Positions 16,257 to 24,928 of a DNA stretch of 64,000 bases are shown piece after piece. Each line of letters opens with the position of its first letter. Within the stretch, counting starts at the first letter, position 1. The DNA is taken from positions 558,001-622,000 of the forward strand of contig NZ_CP114767.1 of the NCBI RefSeq assembly GCF_027359925.1, given 5' to 3'. Under the pieces are notes generated by a model that did not search any database, was not told the DNA's origin, and saw only the letters and a program-made list of their open reading frames with translations. A program made the translations under genes and the position numbers. The stretch comes from Hymenobacter canadensis. Lineage in GTDB: Bacteria > Bacteroidota > Bacteroidia > Cytophagales > Hymenobacteraceae.

Positions 16257-17285
16257 CTACAGCTTCACGGCCTCCAGCCGGGTGGAGCTGCGCACCACCA
16301 GCTCTGTAGGGATTTTGACGGTTTCGATGGGGAGGGCGCGGAGTTTGCGCTCAATCTGGTCGATGAGGCGTTCGGCGGCTATCTGGCCGATTTCCTGGGC
16401 GGGCTGCACCACCGTGCTCAGCGGCGGGTCCAGCAGGTCGGCTACGTTGAGGTTGGTGAAGCCGATCAGCGACACGTCCTCCGGAATGTGCAGGTTGCGC
16501 TGGCGCAGGGCCTGCAGGCAGCCCACAGCCAGCCGGTCGGAGGCCGTGAAAAAGGCGTCGGGTGGCGAGTCCAGGTGCATCAGGCCATCAATCATGGGTC
16601 CTACTTCGTCGGCGCCAAAATTGCCGTAGCGCACCAGATTTTCGTCGTACTCGAGGCCGTACTGCTCCAGGGCGGCGCGGTAGCCGGCCAGCCGCTCCTG
16701 CGTGATGCTGAGCCAAGGCTGAATGGTGAGGTGGGCAATGCGCCGCCGCCCGCTTTGCAGCAGGTGCTCGGTGGCGGCAAACGCGCCCCCGAAGTTGTCG
16801 GCCACTACTTTGGTTACGTTCAGCTCGCTTGAAACCCGGTCGAACAGAACCAGCGGCACGTTTTTGTCGAGCACGTCCTGCAGGTGCGTCACGTCGGAGG
16901 TTTCGCTGGACAGCGACATCAGCAAACCGTCTACCTTGCGCGACATGGCCTGCTGCACGTTGGCCATTTCCCGCTCGTAGCTTTCCTGGCTCTGGAAGAT
17001 GATGACGTGGTAGCCCCGGTTGTAGGCAATGGCCTCGATGCCGTTGATGGCCTGCGAGAAAAAGTAGTTGGCAATCTGGGGCAGAATCACGCCGATGGCG
17101 CGGCTGGCGCTGCCTTTCAGGCTGAGTGCAATGGGGTTGGGGCGGTAGTTGAGCCGCTCGGCGCACTCCATCACCAGCCGCTTGGTTTCGGGGTTGATTT
17201 CGTAGCTGCCCCGCAAGGCCCGCGACACTGTGGAAGTGGAAAGCCCCAGCTCCCGGGCAATGTCTTTGATGGTGTAGGTTTCCAA
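16257..17285 (-). CDS. LacI-family transcriptional regulator of the pectin locus
   Basis: With a TTG start at 17285 the protein is 343 residues, the usual size. The helix-turn-helix is at its very N-terminus (YTIKDIARELGLSTSTVSRAL), followed by the hinge helix INPETKRLVMECAERLNYRPNPIALSLKG and a periplasmic-binding-protein-like sensor domain. The longer ATG frame adds 36 unrelated residues. It is divergent from kduD. Two near-identical DNA modules before the esterase and kduD genes are obvious candidate operators. The effector is probably a uronate or a KDG-pathway intermediate (inference). Confidence 0.9.
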   Translation of the reverse strand: METYTIKDIARELGLSTSTVSRALRGSYEINPETKRLVMECAERLNYRPNPIALSLKGSASRAIGVILPQIANYFFSQAINGIEAIAYNRGYHVIIFQSQESYEREMANVQQAMSRKVDGLLMSLSSETSDVTHLQDVLDKNVPLVLFDRVSSELNVTKVVADNFGGAFAATEHLLQSGRRRIAHLTIQPWLSITQERLAGYRAALEQYGLEYDENLVRYGNFGADEVGPMIDGLMHLDSPPDAFFTASDRLAVGCLQALRQRNLHIPEDVSLIGFTNLNVADLLDPPLSTVVQPAQEIGQIAAERLIDQIERKLRALPIETVKIPTELVVRSSTRLEAVKL

Positions 17286-17439
17286 CGTATTAAAGGAAAA
17301 AGAAGCGGTGGAAATGGTGCGGCTGTCTAAAGTACAACACCGCACCGCAATCAGGCAAGGCCGCTTGCTAGGCTGAAAGTAGTGACCCCTCACTGATTAA
17401 CAACAGCGGAGCCTGGCTAGAGGTGCCAAACCGGAGGGT

Positions 17440-17521
17440 GGCAACGTTCCCGACAACGATTGCGCGAATAAACATCCGCATATTTTTCCGTTTGGCGCAA
17501 GCAAGCACTAACCTTATTGAC
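17440..17521 (+). promoter_or_regulatory. shared operator/promoter module, copy 2
   Basis: GGCAACGTTCCCGACAACGA, then TTGCGC, lies at 17440-17465 and TAACCTTATTGAC at 17509-17521, spaced exactly as in copy 1 at 11450. A TTTG at 17490-17493 stands about 16 bp before the TAACCTTA block and could serve as -33. It sits between the divergent LacI gene and kduD. Confidence 0.6.
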
Positions 17522-17592
17522 GGCCAAACACCCTCTGGGAGTTATTTGCCGGCCGCTCTTCTTCAAATAGTCTACAAACCCCGCCTCCCGCC

Positions 17593-18363
17593 ATGTCATT
17601 TGCTTCCGCCTTCGATTTAACGGGTAAAGTGGCTCTGGTTACGGGCTGCAACCGGGGCATCGGGCAGGGTATGGCGCTGGGCCTGGCCGAAGCCGGCGCC
17701 GACATCATCGGGGTGTCGGCCACGCTGGCGCTGGAGGGCTCCGACACGGCGCGGCAGGTGCAGGCCCTGGGCCGGCAGTTCACGGCCTACCAAGCCGACT
17801 TCAGCCAGCGTGCTGAGGTAGACGCCTTCCTGCAGCAGGTGCAGCAGGACTTTCCGCGCATCGACATTCTGATCAACAACGCCGGCACTATCCGGCGCGC
17901 TCCCGCCGCCGAGCACTCCGACGCTGACTGGGACAACGTGCTGGCCATTAACCTCGACGCGCCGTTCCGGTTGGCGCGTGCCATTGGCGGCCGGATGCTG
18001 GCGCAGGGCAGCGGCAAAATTATCTTCACAGCCTCGCTGCTTACGTTTCAGGGCGGTATCAACGTGCCGGGCTACGCGGCCAGCAAGGGCGCCATTGGCT
18101 CGTTGGTGAAGGCGCTGGCCAACGAGTGGGCCGGCCGCGGCGTGAACGTGAATGCCATTGCCCCGGGCTACATTGCCACCGACAACACCGAGGCCCTGCG
18201 CCAGGACCCCGAGCGCAGCAGCAGCATCCTGGGCCGCATTCCGGCCGGCCGCTGGGGCACCCCCGCCGACTTCAAAGGCCCCACCGTTTTCCTCGCCTCA
18301 GCCGCCGCCGACTACATCCACGGCACCATCCTCACCGTGGATGGCGGCTGGATGGGACGTTGA
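17593..18363 (+). CDS. kduD: 2-deoxy-D-gluconate 3-dehydrogenase (2,5-diketo-3-deoxygluconate reductase)
   Basis: A 256-residue short-chain dehydrogenase. The cofactor loop is TGCNRGIG (17-24), NNAG follows strand 4, and the catalytic residues are Ser148, Tyr161 and Lys165 (YAASKGA). The C-terminal GGWMGR is the KduD ending. It reduces 3-deoxy-D-glycero-2,5-hexodiulosonate to 2-keto-3-deoxygluconate, the last step of the unsaturated-uronate branch. It sits next to kduI and behind the shared module, so uronate-responsive control is likely. Confidence 0.94.
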   Translation: MSFASAFDLTGKVALVTGCNRGIGQGMALGLAEAGADIIGVSATLALEGSDTARQVQALGRQFTAYQADFSQRAEVDAFLQQVQQDFPRIDILINNAGTIRRAPAAEHSDADWDNVLAINLDAPFRLARAIGGRMLAQGSGKIIFTASLLTFQGGINVPGYAASKGAIGSLVKALANEWAGRGVNVNAIAPGYIATDNTEALRQDPERSSSILGRIPAGRWGTPADFKGPTVFLASAAADYIHGTILTVDGGWMGR

Positions 18364-18520
18364 GAGTAGCTGAGTAGGCTGAGTAACTGAGTAATCGTTC
18401 TGCTGCCTATTCTGGCTCTACTCTGCTTTCAACACGCTTTTGACATACTTGTCACCGCCCAATACCACCCGCTGAGCGCCCACCCTTACTCAGCTGCTCA
18501 CTTACTCATTTACTCCAAAC
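18364..18520. repeat. GAGTAACT-type arrays flanking a spacer (type G)
   Basis: Degenerate 8-9-mers around GAGTA(G/A)CT fill 18364-18397, and complementary TTACTCA/GCTGCTCA units fill 18485-18516. The phrase GAGTAACTGAGTAA then CGTTCTG recurs at 53450. The two sides can pair across about 90 bases between kduD and kduI. Confidence 0.65.
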
Positions 18521-19351
18521 ATGCGTCAGTATTACGCCATCGGCCCGCGCGAAACAGCGGCAATGAACACTGCCGAGCTGCGGGAGAATTTTCTGCTCGA
18601 AAACCTGTTTGTGGCCGGTGATATTCAATTGGTATACACGCACTACGACCGGATGCTAGTGGGTGGCGTGGTGCCTACGGCAGAGCCGATTGAGCTGCCA
18701 AACCCCGCCAACCTGAAAGCTGATTTCTTCCTGCAACGCCGCGAGCTGGGCATCCTTAACACCGGCGCCGCCGGCACCGTGACCGTGGACGGCACCGCCT
18801 ATGAGCTGGGTCGCCAGGACTGCCTCTACGTGGGCAAGGACGCCCGGGAAGTGGTTTTCGCCAGCGCCGACGCGGCCGAACCGGCTAAGTTCTACCTGCT
18901 CTCCACGCCGGCCCACGCCAGCCACCCCACTACCCGCCTCACGCAGGCCGAGGCCACGCCCGTGACCATGGGCGCGTTGGAAACCGCCAATCAGCGCACC
19001 ATCTACAAGTACATCTACGCCGACGGCATCCAAAGCTGCCAGCTAGTGATGGGTCTCACGCAGCTGCACGCCGGCAGCGTCTGGAACACCATGCCCGCCC
19101 ACACCCACGACCGGCGCATGGAAGCCTACCTCTACTTCGACTTGGCCGAGGGCCAGCGCGTGCTGCACCTCATGGGCCAGCCCCAGGAAACCCGCCATCT
19201 GTGGGTGGGAGAGGGGCAGGCCATTCTCTCGCCGCCGTGGTCGGTACACTCGGGCTGCGGCACGGCCGGCTACACCTTCATCTGGGGGATGGGCGGCGAA
19301 AACCAGGAATACACCGACATGGACCCCGTGGCCATTCCGGACTTGCGCTAG
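18521..19351 (+). CDS. kduI: 5-dehydro-4-deoxy-D-glucuronate isomerase
   Basis: A 276-residue bicupin isomerase converting 4-deoxy-L-threo-5-hexosulose uronate to 3-deoxy-D-glycero-2,5-hexodiulosonate. Metal ligands are visible in MPAHTHDRRMEAYLYF (His194, His196, Glu201) and in WSVHSG (His243), matching the spacing in the E. coli enzyme. The N-terminus RQYYAIGPRE and the end WGMGGENQEYTDMD are diagnostic. It lies between kduD and susC. Its product is the substrate of KduD. Confidence 0.95.
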   Translation: MRQYYAIGPRETAAMNTAELRENFLLENLFVAGDIQLVYTHYDRMLVGGVVPTAEPIELPNPANLKADFFLQRRELGILNTGAAGTVTVDGTAYELGRQDCLYVGKDAREVVFASADAAEPAKFYLLSTPAHASHPTTRLTQAEATPVTMGALETANQRTIYKYIYADGIQSCQLVMGLTQLHAGSVWNTMPAHTHDRRMEAYLYFDLAEGQRVLHLMGQPQETRHLWVGEGQAILSPPWSVHSGCGTAGYTFIWGMGGENQEYTDMDPVAIPDLR

Positions 19352-19400
19352 CCTTCCCGGCCGGCTTTGCTCTTACATCCAATCACCAAATTCCCACACC

Positions 19401-22400
19401 ATGAAAAGAAATTTACTGTTGCTCGCACCGCTGCTGGTGTGCGCAGCGGCTCCCGCCTGGGCGCAGCAGCGCCGGGTGCAGGGGGTTGTGAAATCCGATA
19501 AAGGCGAAGGCCTGCCGGGCGTGACAGTAGTGGTGAAAGGCACCACCAACGGCGCTTCCACCGACGGCGACGGCCGCTTCTCTCTGGCGTTGCCGGCCGG
19601 CGGCAACCCTGCCCTCAGCATCAGCTACATCGGTTACGTGGCGCAGGAAGTGGTGGTGGGCGACCGGACGGACGTGAACATCACGCTGCGCGAAGACAGC
19701 AAGGTGCTGGAGGATGTGGTGGTGATTGGCTACCAGGAAGTGCAGCGCCGCGACGTGACGGGCGCCGTGTCGTCGGTGGGCGCGCAGCAGATCAAGGACG
19801 TGCCGGTGAACTCCGCCGCCGAGGCCCTGACGGGCCGCCTGGCCGGCGTGCAGCTCACCTCCGCCGAAGGCACGCCCGGCAATGCCAACGTGCAGATCCG
19901 GGTGCGCGGTGGCGGCTCCATCACCCAGGATAACTCGCCACTGTACGTGGTGGACGGAATTCAGGTGGAAAACGCGCTGAGCGTGATTTCGCCCCAGGAT
20001 ATTGCCTCCGTCGATGTGCTCAAGGATGCTTCGGCCACGGCCATCTACGGCGCCCGGGGCGCCAACGGCGTCGTGATTATCACCACCAAAAAAGGCCGCG
20101 AAGGCAAGGTGGTGGTGACCTACAACGGCTTTGCCGGCTTCCGCCGTTTGGCCAACAAGCTCGACCTGATGAAGCCCGCCGATTACGTGGACTACCAGTT
20201 CGAGCGCGCGCAGTCCATCGGCACGGCCGCTGGCGGCATCAATACCTTTAAAACGGCGTTCGGCAGCAAGAACTTCCTGTCGGATACGCTCAACGCCAGC
20301 CGCAGTGCGCCGTTCCTCGATTGGCAGGACCAGGTGTTCGGGCGCGACGCGTTTCAGCAGACTCACAACGTTTCGGTGGCGGGCGGCGCCAAGGGTACCA
20401 CGTACTCGCTGAGCCTCACCGACAACCAGGAAGAAGGCATCCAGAAGGGCTCCGACTACGACCGGAAGCTGGTGAATTTCCGCTTCGATACCAAAGCCAC
20501 CGAGAAGCTCACCATCGGGCTGAACGTGCGCTTCAACAACCAGAAAATCAACGGCTCGGGTACGTCCAGCTCGCTGTCTACGGTTACGTCGCGGCTGCGC
20601 AACGCGGTGCAGTTTCAGCCGCTGGCCGTGCCGCTGGCGGGTGCCATTGATCCTAACCAGTTCGATGAGGACTTCTTCCAGCAGTCGAGCCTGGTGAACC
20701 CCATCATTGCCATCGACAACGAGTACCGCTTGGACCGCCGCCGCACCACCAACATCAGCGGCAACGTGGGCCTGACGATTCTGCCCAACCTGATTTTCCG
20801 GTCGACGGCCGGTTTCGACATCACCGATTCCAAGCTCGAAACCTTCAACGGCCGCTACTCGCCCACCATCCGGCAGCAGGCCGGCAACTACGCCGCGCTG
20901 CCGTTTGCCTCGGTGAGCTCGGGCGTGCTGACCACCATCAACAACTCCAACGTGCTGAGCTACTCCTTCTCGAAGGGTGTGCACAGCGTGGACGCGCTGG
21001 TGGGGCAGGAAATCTACCAGCAGAACAGCACCACCCAGTACATCCAGACCAACTTCCTGCCGCTGGATATCACCTCCAACCAGGCGCTGGCCAATATCAA
21101 CCAGGGCGTGCTGCCGGCCGGTACCGTGGCCCAGCCGATTCTGCCCACCACCAGCGTGCCCATCAACTCGCGCCTGCTCTCGGGCTTCAGCCGCCTCAAC
21201 TACACCTTCGCCGACAAGTACCTGTTCACGGCCACGTTCCGCGCCGACGGCTCATCGAAGTACGCCGCGGGCAACCGGGTGGGCTACTTCCCGGCCGCCT
21301 CGTTGGCCTGGCGCGTGTCGCAGGAGAATTTCCTGAAGTCGATTACGTCTATTTCGGATCTGAAGCTGCGCGTGAGCTACGGCCTGGCCGGCAACAACCG
21401 CATCAACGACTTCGCGTTCCGGCAGCTGTTTTCGGGCGGCGCCGGCGAGTACTGGCTGAACCACATCCGGGTGGGCGGCGCGGCCGTGCCGTTCCTGGCC
21501 AACGAAAATCTGAAGTGGGAAACCACGGTGTCGCGCAACCTGGGCATGGACCTGGCCCTGTTCAGCAACCGGGTGCAGTTCACGGCCGACGCCTACTACA
21601 ACACCACCCGCGACCTGCTCGTGAACGTGCCGATTCCGGTGGTGGTAGGCTACAGCTCGCAGCTGCAGAACATCGGCTCGACCAGCAACCGCGGCCTGGA
21701 GCTGCAGTTGAGCGGCACGGTGCTCCAGACGCCGGACTTCACCTGGACCGCTAACGTGAATACGTCCTTCAACCGGGGCCGGATTGAGAGCCTGGGCGGC
21801 GCGCCCAACATTCCGGGCGTGTACTCGGGCTGGGCCAGCACGGCCATCTCGCAGGACTTCGTGGCCCGCGTCGGCGACCCTATCGGGTTGATGTACGGTT
21901 ACGTGACGGACGGTTTCTACACCCCCGACGACTTCGAGAGCTATAATGCCATCACCCGCACGGGCACGCTGAAAGCCGGCATTGCCTCCAACGCCGGGGT
22001 GCAGGGCCAGCCGGTGATGCCGGGCATCATCAAGCTGAAGGACCTGAACGGCGACGGCGTGGTGAATGACCTCGACCGCACGGTTATCGGCAATGCCAAC
22101 CCCAAGCTCACGGGCGGCTTCAACCAGCAGTTTGCTTACAAGGGCTTCGATGCCAGTGTGTTCCTCAACTTCGTGTACGGCAACGATATCTACAATGCCA
22201 ACAAGATTGAGTTCACCTCGGCCGTGAATCCGCTCAGCAACATGCTGGACATCACCTCCGACCGGTACCGCACCATCGACGCCAACGGCGCCCCGATTAC
22301 CACCCTCGACGGCTTCCGCCAGGCCAACCCCGACGCCAAGCTCTGGCAGCCCACGCGCCAGCTGTTCACGCACTCCTGGGCCATCGAAGACGGCTCGTTC

Positions 22401-22637
22401 CTGCGCGTCAACAACGTGACGCTGGGCTACTCGCTGCCGAAAGAGCTCATCAGCCGGGCCAAGTTCACGCAGGTGCGCTTCTACGTGACGGGCAACAACC
22501 TCTACACGTTCACGAAATACACCGGCTACGACCCCGAGGCCAACACGCGCCGCGCCACCGGCCTCACGCCGGGCGTCGATTATGCCGCCTACCCGCGCAG
22601 CCGCGCCCTGCTGTTCGGCGTGAACCTGGGCCTGTAA
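19401..22637 (+). CDS. SusC/RagA-type TonB-dependent outer-membrane transporter
   Basis: The 1078-residue protein has a signal peptide (about 1-21), a carboxypeptidase-like regulatory domain (about 25-105: VQGVVKSDKGEGLPGVTVVVKG), a plug domain (about 115-225: DVTGAVSSV, PLYVVDGIQV, DVLKDASATAIYGARGANGVVIITTK) and a 22-strand barrel ending in SRALLFGVNLGL. The motif VLKDASATAIYG is a SusC signature. It forms the import pore for pectic oligosaccharides, closed by the SusD lid encoded downstream, and is energised by TonB. The gene is preceded directly by kduI, with a 49-bp gap. Confidence 0.96.
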   Translation: MKRNLLLLAPLLVCAAAPAWAQQRRVQGVVKSDKGEGLPGVTVVVKGTTNGASTDGDGRFSLALPAGGNPALSISYIGYVAQEVVVGDRTDVNITLREDSKVLEDVVVIGYQEVQRRDVTGAVSSVGAQQIKDVPVNSAAEALTGRLAGVQLTSAEGTPGNANVQIRVRGGGSITQDNSPLYVVDGIQVENALSVISPQDIASVDVLKDASATAIYGARGANGVVIITTKKGREGKVVVTYNGFAGFRRLANKLDLMKPADYVDYQFERAQSIGTAAGGINTFKTAFGSKNFLSDTLNASRSAPFLDWQDQVFGRDAFQQTHNVSVAGGAKGTTYSLSLTDNQEEGIQKGSDYDRKLVNFRFDTKATEKLTIGLNVRFNNQKINGSGTSSSLSTVTSRLRNAVQFQPLAVPLAGAIDPNQFDEDFFQQSSLVNPIIAIDNEYRLDRRRTTNISGNVGLTILPNLIFRSTAGFDITDSKLETFNGRYSPTIRQQAGNYAALPFASVSSGVLTTINNSNVLSYSFSKGVHSVDALVGQEIYQQNSTTQYIQTNFLPLDITSNQALANINQGVLPAGTVAQPILPTTSVPINSRLLSGFSRLNYTFADKYLFTATFRADGSSKYAAGNRVGYFPAASLAWRVSQENFLKSITSISDLKLRVSYGLAGNNRINDFAFRQLFSGGAGEYWLNHIRVGGAAVPFLANENLKWETTVSRNLGMDLALFSNRVQFTADAYYNTTRDLLVNVPIPVVVGYSSQLQNIGSTSNRGLELQLSGTVLQTPDFTWTANVNTSFNRGRIESLGGAPNIPGVYSGWASTAISQDFVARVGDPIGLMYGYVTDGFYTPDDFESYNAITRTGTLKAGIASNAGVQGQPVMPGIIKLKDLNGDGVVNDLDRTVIGNANPKLTGGFNQQFAYKGFDASVFLNFVYGNDIYNANKIEFTSAVNPLSNMLDITSDRYRTIDANGAPITTLDGFRQANPDAKLWQPTRQLFTHSWAIEDGSFLRVNNVTLGYSLPKELISRAKFTQVRFYVTGNNLYTFTKYTGYDPEANTRRATGLTPGVDYAAYPRSRALLFGVNLGL

Positions 22638-22656
22638 ATTTTAGTGAGTAGGAAAT

Positions 22657-22716
22657 GGGGCTTAGGGCTTGGGTCGTTTCAGCGGCAAAGCAACAACAAC
22701 CTAAGCCCTAAGCCCC
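22657..22716. repeat. TAGGGCTT-type hairpin between susC and susD (type H)
   Basis: GGGGCTTAGGGCTT at 22657-22670 pairs with AAGCCCTAAGCCCC at 22703-22716 across a loop of about 30 bases. There is no T tract. The unit also occurs at 57336-57457 and 63915. Confidence 0.7.
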
Positions 22717-22753
22717 AGGCCCTGATCACCAAACCCTACCTACTGAAATCCCC

Positions 22754-24550
22754 ATGAAACCTACCTTCTTTCGTTCTACCCTCAGTGCCGCGGCCCTGAC
22801 CCTGCTCCTCGGGATAGGAGGCTGCAAAGACTACCTGGAAGCTGATCCGGACGCGTACTACACGACGGAGCAGATTTTTAGCTCGGTGAGCGGCGCCACT
22901 ACGGCCGTCATCACGGCCTACGACCTGCTGTCCGGCGACCGGACCTACGGCACCCGCCTCAACCTGTACTACCCCTACGATACCGACGAGCTGATTGGCG
23001 CGCCCGGCGCCGCCAACGCCGGCAACCGCGGCCTCGCGCGCTACAAGGCCCAGCCCACCAACCCCGAGATTGTGAACCCCTGGGGTGACCTGTACTCGGG
23101 CGTGGAAAAGGCCAACATCTGCATCAAGAACATCCCGCAGATGGCGCTCTACCGCACCGGTACCGCCGCCGACACCGCCGCCCTGCACCGCCTGCACGGC
23201 GAGGCCCTGACGTTGCGGGCCCAGTATCTGTATGAGCTGATCCGCAACTGGGGCGACGTTCCGGCTCCGCTCACGCCCACCGATCCGTCGCAGAGCTTCC
23301 AGCTGCCTTCCGTTGACCGCAACGTGACCTTGGATACGCTGATTGCCAACCTCGGCAAAGCCCAGAAGCTGGTGCCGTGGCGTTCCAAAGCCGGGGCCGT
23401 GAATGAGCGCATCACCAAGGGCGCCGTGAAAGCCCTGCGTGCCCGCCTGGCGCTGCAGCGCGGCGGCTACTCCACCAGCGCCACCACCGGCCAGATTTCG
23501 CGCCCCGCCGACTACCTCACGTACTACCGCATTGCCCAGGTGGAATGCGCCGAGCTGATGCGTAACCGCGGCGAGCACACGCTCAATACCAGCTTCTACG
23601 ACCTGTTCAAGAGCTTCAACGAGCAGCGTAAGGAAAGCGCTAACGAGGTGATTTTTGAAGTAGCCATGGGCGGCAGCAGCGCCACCGCCGATAGCAAGCT
23701 GGGCTACTACGACGGTCCGCGCCTGAATACGTCGCCGGTTTTCGGCTCGACGCAGGGCTCCATCGTGGCCGTGCCGACGTACTTCTACGCCTTCGACTCG
23801 ACGGACGTTCGCCGCGACATCACGCTCACGCCGTACCAGATCAACAGCAGCAACAACCAGGTAGCTACCACCCTGGCCATCGTGACCACCGGCAAGTTTC
23901 GCCGCGACTGGCGCGTGCCAACCCTCACGGGCGCCGGCAACTACCTCGGCTACAACTGGCCCCTCATCCGCTTTGCCGACGTGCTGCTGATGTTTGCCGA
24001 GGCTGAAAACGAGCTGAACGGGCCTACTTCGGCGGCCCGTACGGCGCTGCTGGAAGTGCGCACCCGGGGCTTCGGCGGCAACGCCACCCGCGCCGCCGCC
24101 GGCCTCAATCTGACTTCCAAGGAGGCTTTCTTCACTGTTTTGAAGAAGGAGCGCCTGCTGGAATTTGGCGGCGAAGGTATCCGCAAGTACGACCTGTTGC
24201 GCTGGGGCCAGCTGGCTTCTCAGCTCGCTGAAACCAAGGCTGAGCTGGCCAAAATGCAGTTGGCCCAGGCGCCTTACAACACGGTGCCGCAATACATGTA
24301 CTACCGCGTGGTGAACACCCAGCTGCAGTGGGCCCGCTCGTTTTACCGCCCTTCGCCGGCCGCTACGCCATCGGGCACCACCCGCGTCGACTGGCGCCAG
24401 GCCATTACGGCCGCCTACATCACCAACACCCGCCCCGGCGGCACCGGTTTGGCTGCTGACTTCGAGCCTGCCAAAGGCAAGGAGCTGATGCCGATTCCGC
24501 AGAGCACGCTCGACACCAATCCTAACGTGAAGCAGAATTTCGGCTACTAA
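22754..24550 (+). CDS. SusD/RagB-type glycan-binding lipoprotein
   Basis: A 598-residue outer-membrane lipoprotein with lipobox IGGC (Cys24) followed by KDYLEADPDAYYTTEQIFSS, the usual SusD N-terminus. TPR-like helices carry LRAQYLYELIRNWGDVPAPL, NWPLIRFADVLLMFAEAENELNGP and FGGEGIRKYDLLRWGQL, all family hallmarks. It captures oligosaccharides at the cell surface and seals the SusC pore. The ending IPQSTLDTNPNVKQNFGY is typical. It pairs with the SusC gene upstream and is followed after 13 bp by kdgF. Confidence 0.96.
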   Translation: MKPTFFRSTLSAAALTLLLGIGGCKDYLEADPDAYYTTEQIFSSVSGATTAVITAYDLLSGDRTYGTRLNLYYPYDTDELIGAPGAANAGNRGLARYKAQPTNPEIVNPWGDLYSGVEKANICIKNIPQMALYRTGTAADTAALHRLHGEALTLRAQYLYELIRNWGDVPAPLTPTDPSQSFQLPSVDRNVTLDTLIANLGKAQKLVPWRSKAGAVNERITKGAVKALRARLALQRGGYSTSATTGQISRPADYLTYYRIAQVECAELMRNRGEHTLNTSFYDLFKSFNEQRKESANEVIFEVAMGGSSATADSKLGYYDGPRLNTSPVFGSTQGSIVAVPTYFYAFDSTDVRRDITLTPYQINSSNNQVATTLAIVTTGKFRRDWRVPTLTGAGNYLGYNWPLIRFADVLLMFAEAENELNGPTSAARTALLEVRTRGFGGNATRAAAGLNLTSKEAFFTVLKKERLLEFGGEGIRKYDLLRWGQLASQLAETKAELAKMQLAQAPYNTVPQYMYYRVVNTQLQWARSFYRPSPAATPSGTTRVDWRQAITAAYITNTRPGGTGLAADFEPAKGKELMPIPQSTLDTNPNVKQNFGY

Positions 24551-24563
24551 CCGCGCGGCCTCT

Positions 24564-24902
24564 ATGCTTCTCGCCGACGATTTTTTTCTGGAAGACAGCG
24601 CCCGGCCCTGGGAAACCGTGGGCATGGGGGTACGCCGGAAAGTGCTGACCTACGACCCGCAGCTGATGCTGGTACGGGTGGAGTTTGCGGCGGGAAGCAT
24701 TGGGGCGCCGCACCACCACGTGCACACCCAGATGACTCACGTGGTTAGTGGCGTGTTCGAGGCCACCGTGGGCGGCCGGATGCAGGTGCTGCGGGCCGGC
24801 GACACGTTTTATGCGCCGTCGGAGGTGGTGCATGGGGTGGTGTGCGTGGCAGCCGGTGAGCTGCTTGATGCCTTCAGCCCCATGCGCGAGGACTTTGTGT
24901 AG
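24564..24902 (+). CDS. kdgF: KdgF-like cupin, linearises unsaturated galacturonate
   Basis: A 112-residue single-domain cupin. The metal-binding cluster PHHHVHTQMTH (49-59) is followed by VSGVFEATVGG, and the second cupin motif contains GDTFYAPSEVVHG with His90. In pectin degraders KdgF turns 4,5-unsaturated galacturonate into the linear 5-keto-4-deoxyuronate used by KduI. Location between susD and a lyase fusion supports this role. It has no signal peptide, so it is cytoplasmic. It overlaps nothing and sits 13 bp after susD, in the same operon. Confidence 0.85.
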   Translation: MLLADDFFLEDSARPWETVGMGVRRKVLTYDPQLMLVRVEFAAGSIGAPHHHVHTQMTHVVSGVFEATVGGRMQVLRAGDTFYAPSEVVHGVVCVAAGELLDAFSPMREDFV

Positions 24903-24928
24903 GCTTGCGGGCGCTGCCAGACCAACTT

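Noticed and set aside
22736..24625. 629-codon frame opposite susD
   Set aside because: A SusD protein with lipobox and family motifs occupies the other strand; the antisense product is Gly/Ala/Val low-complexity.
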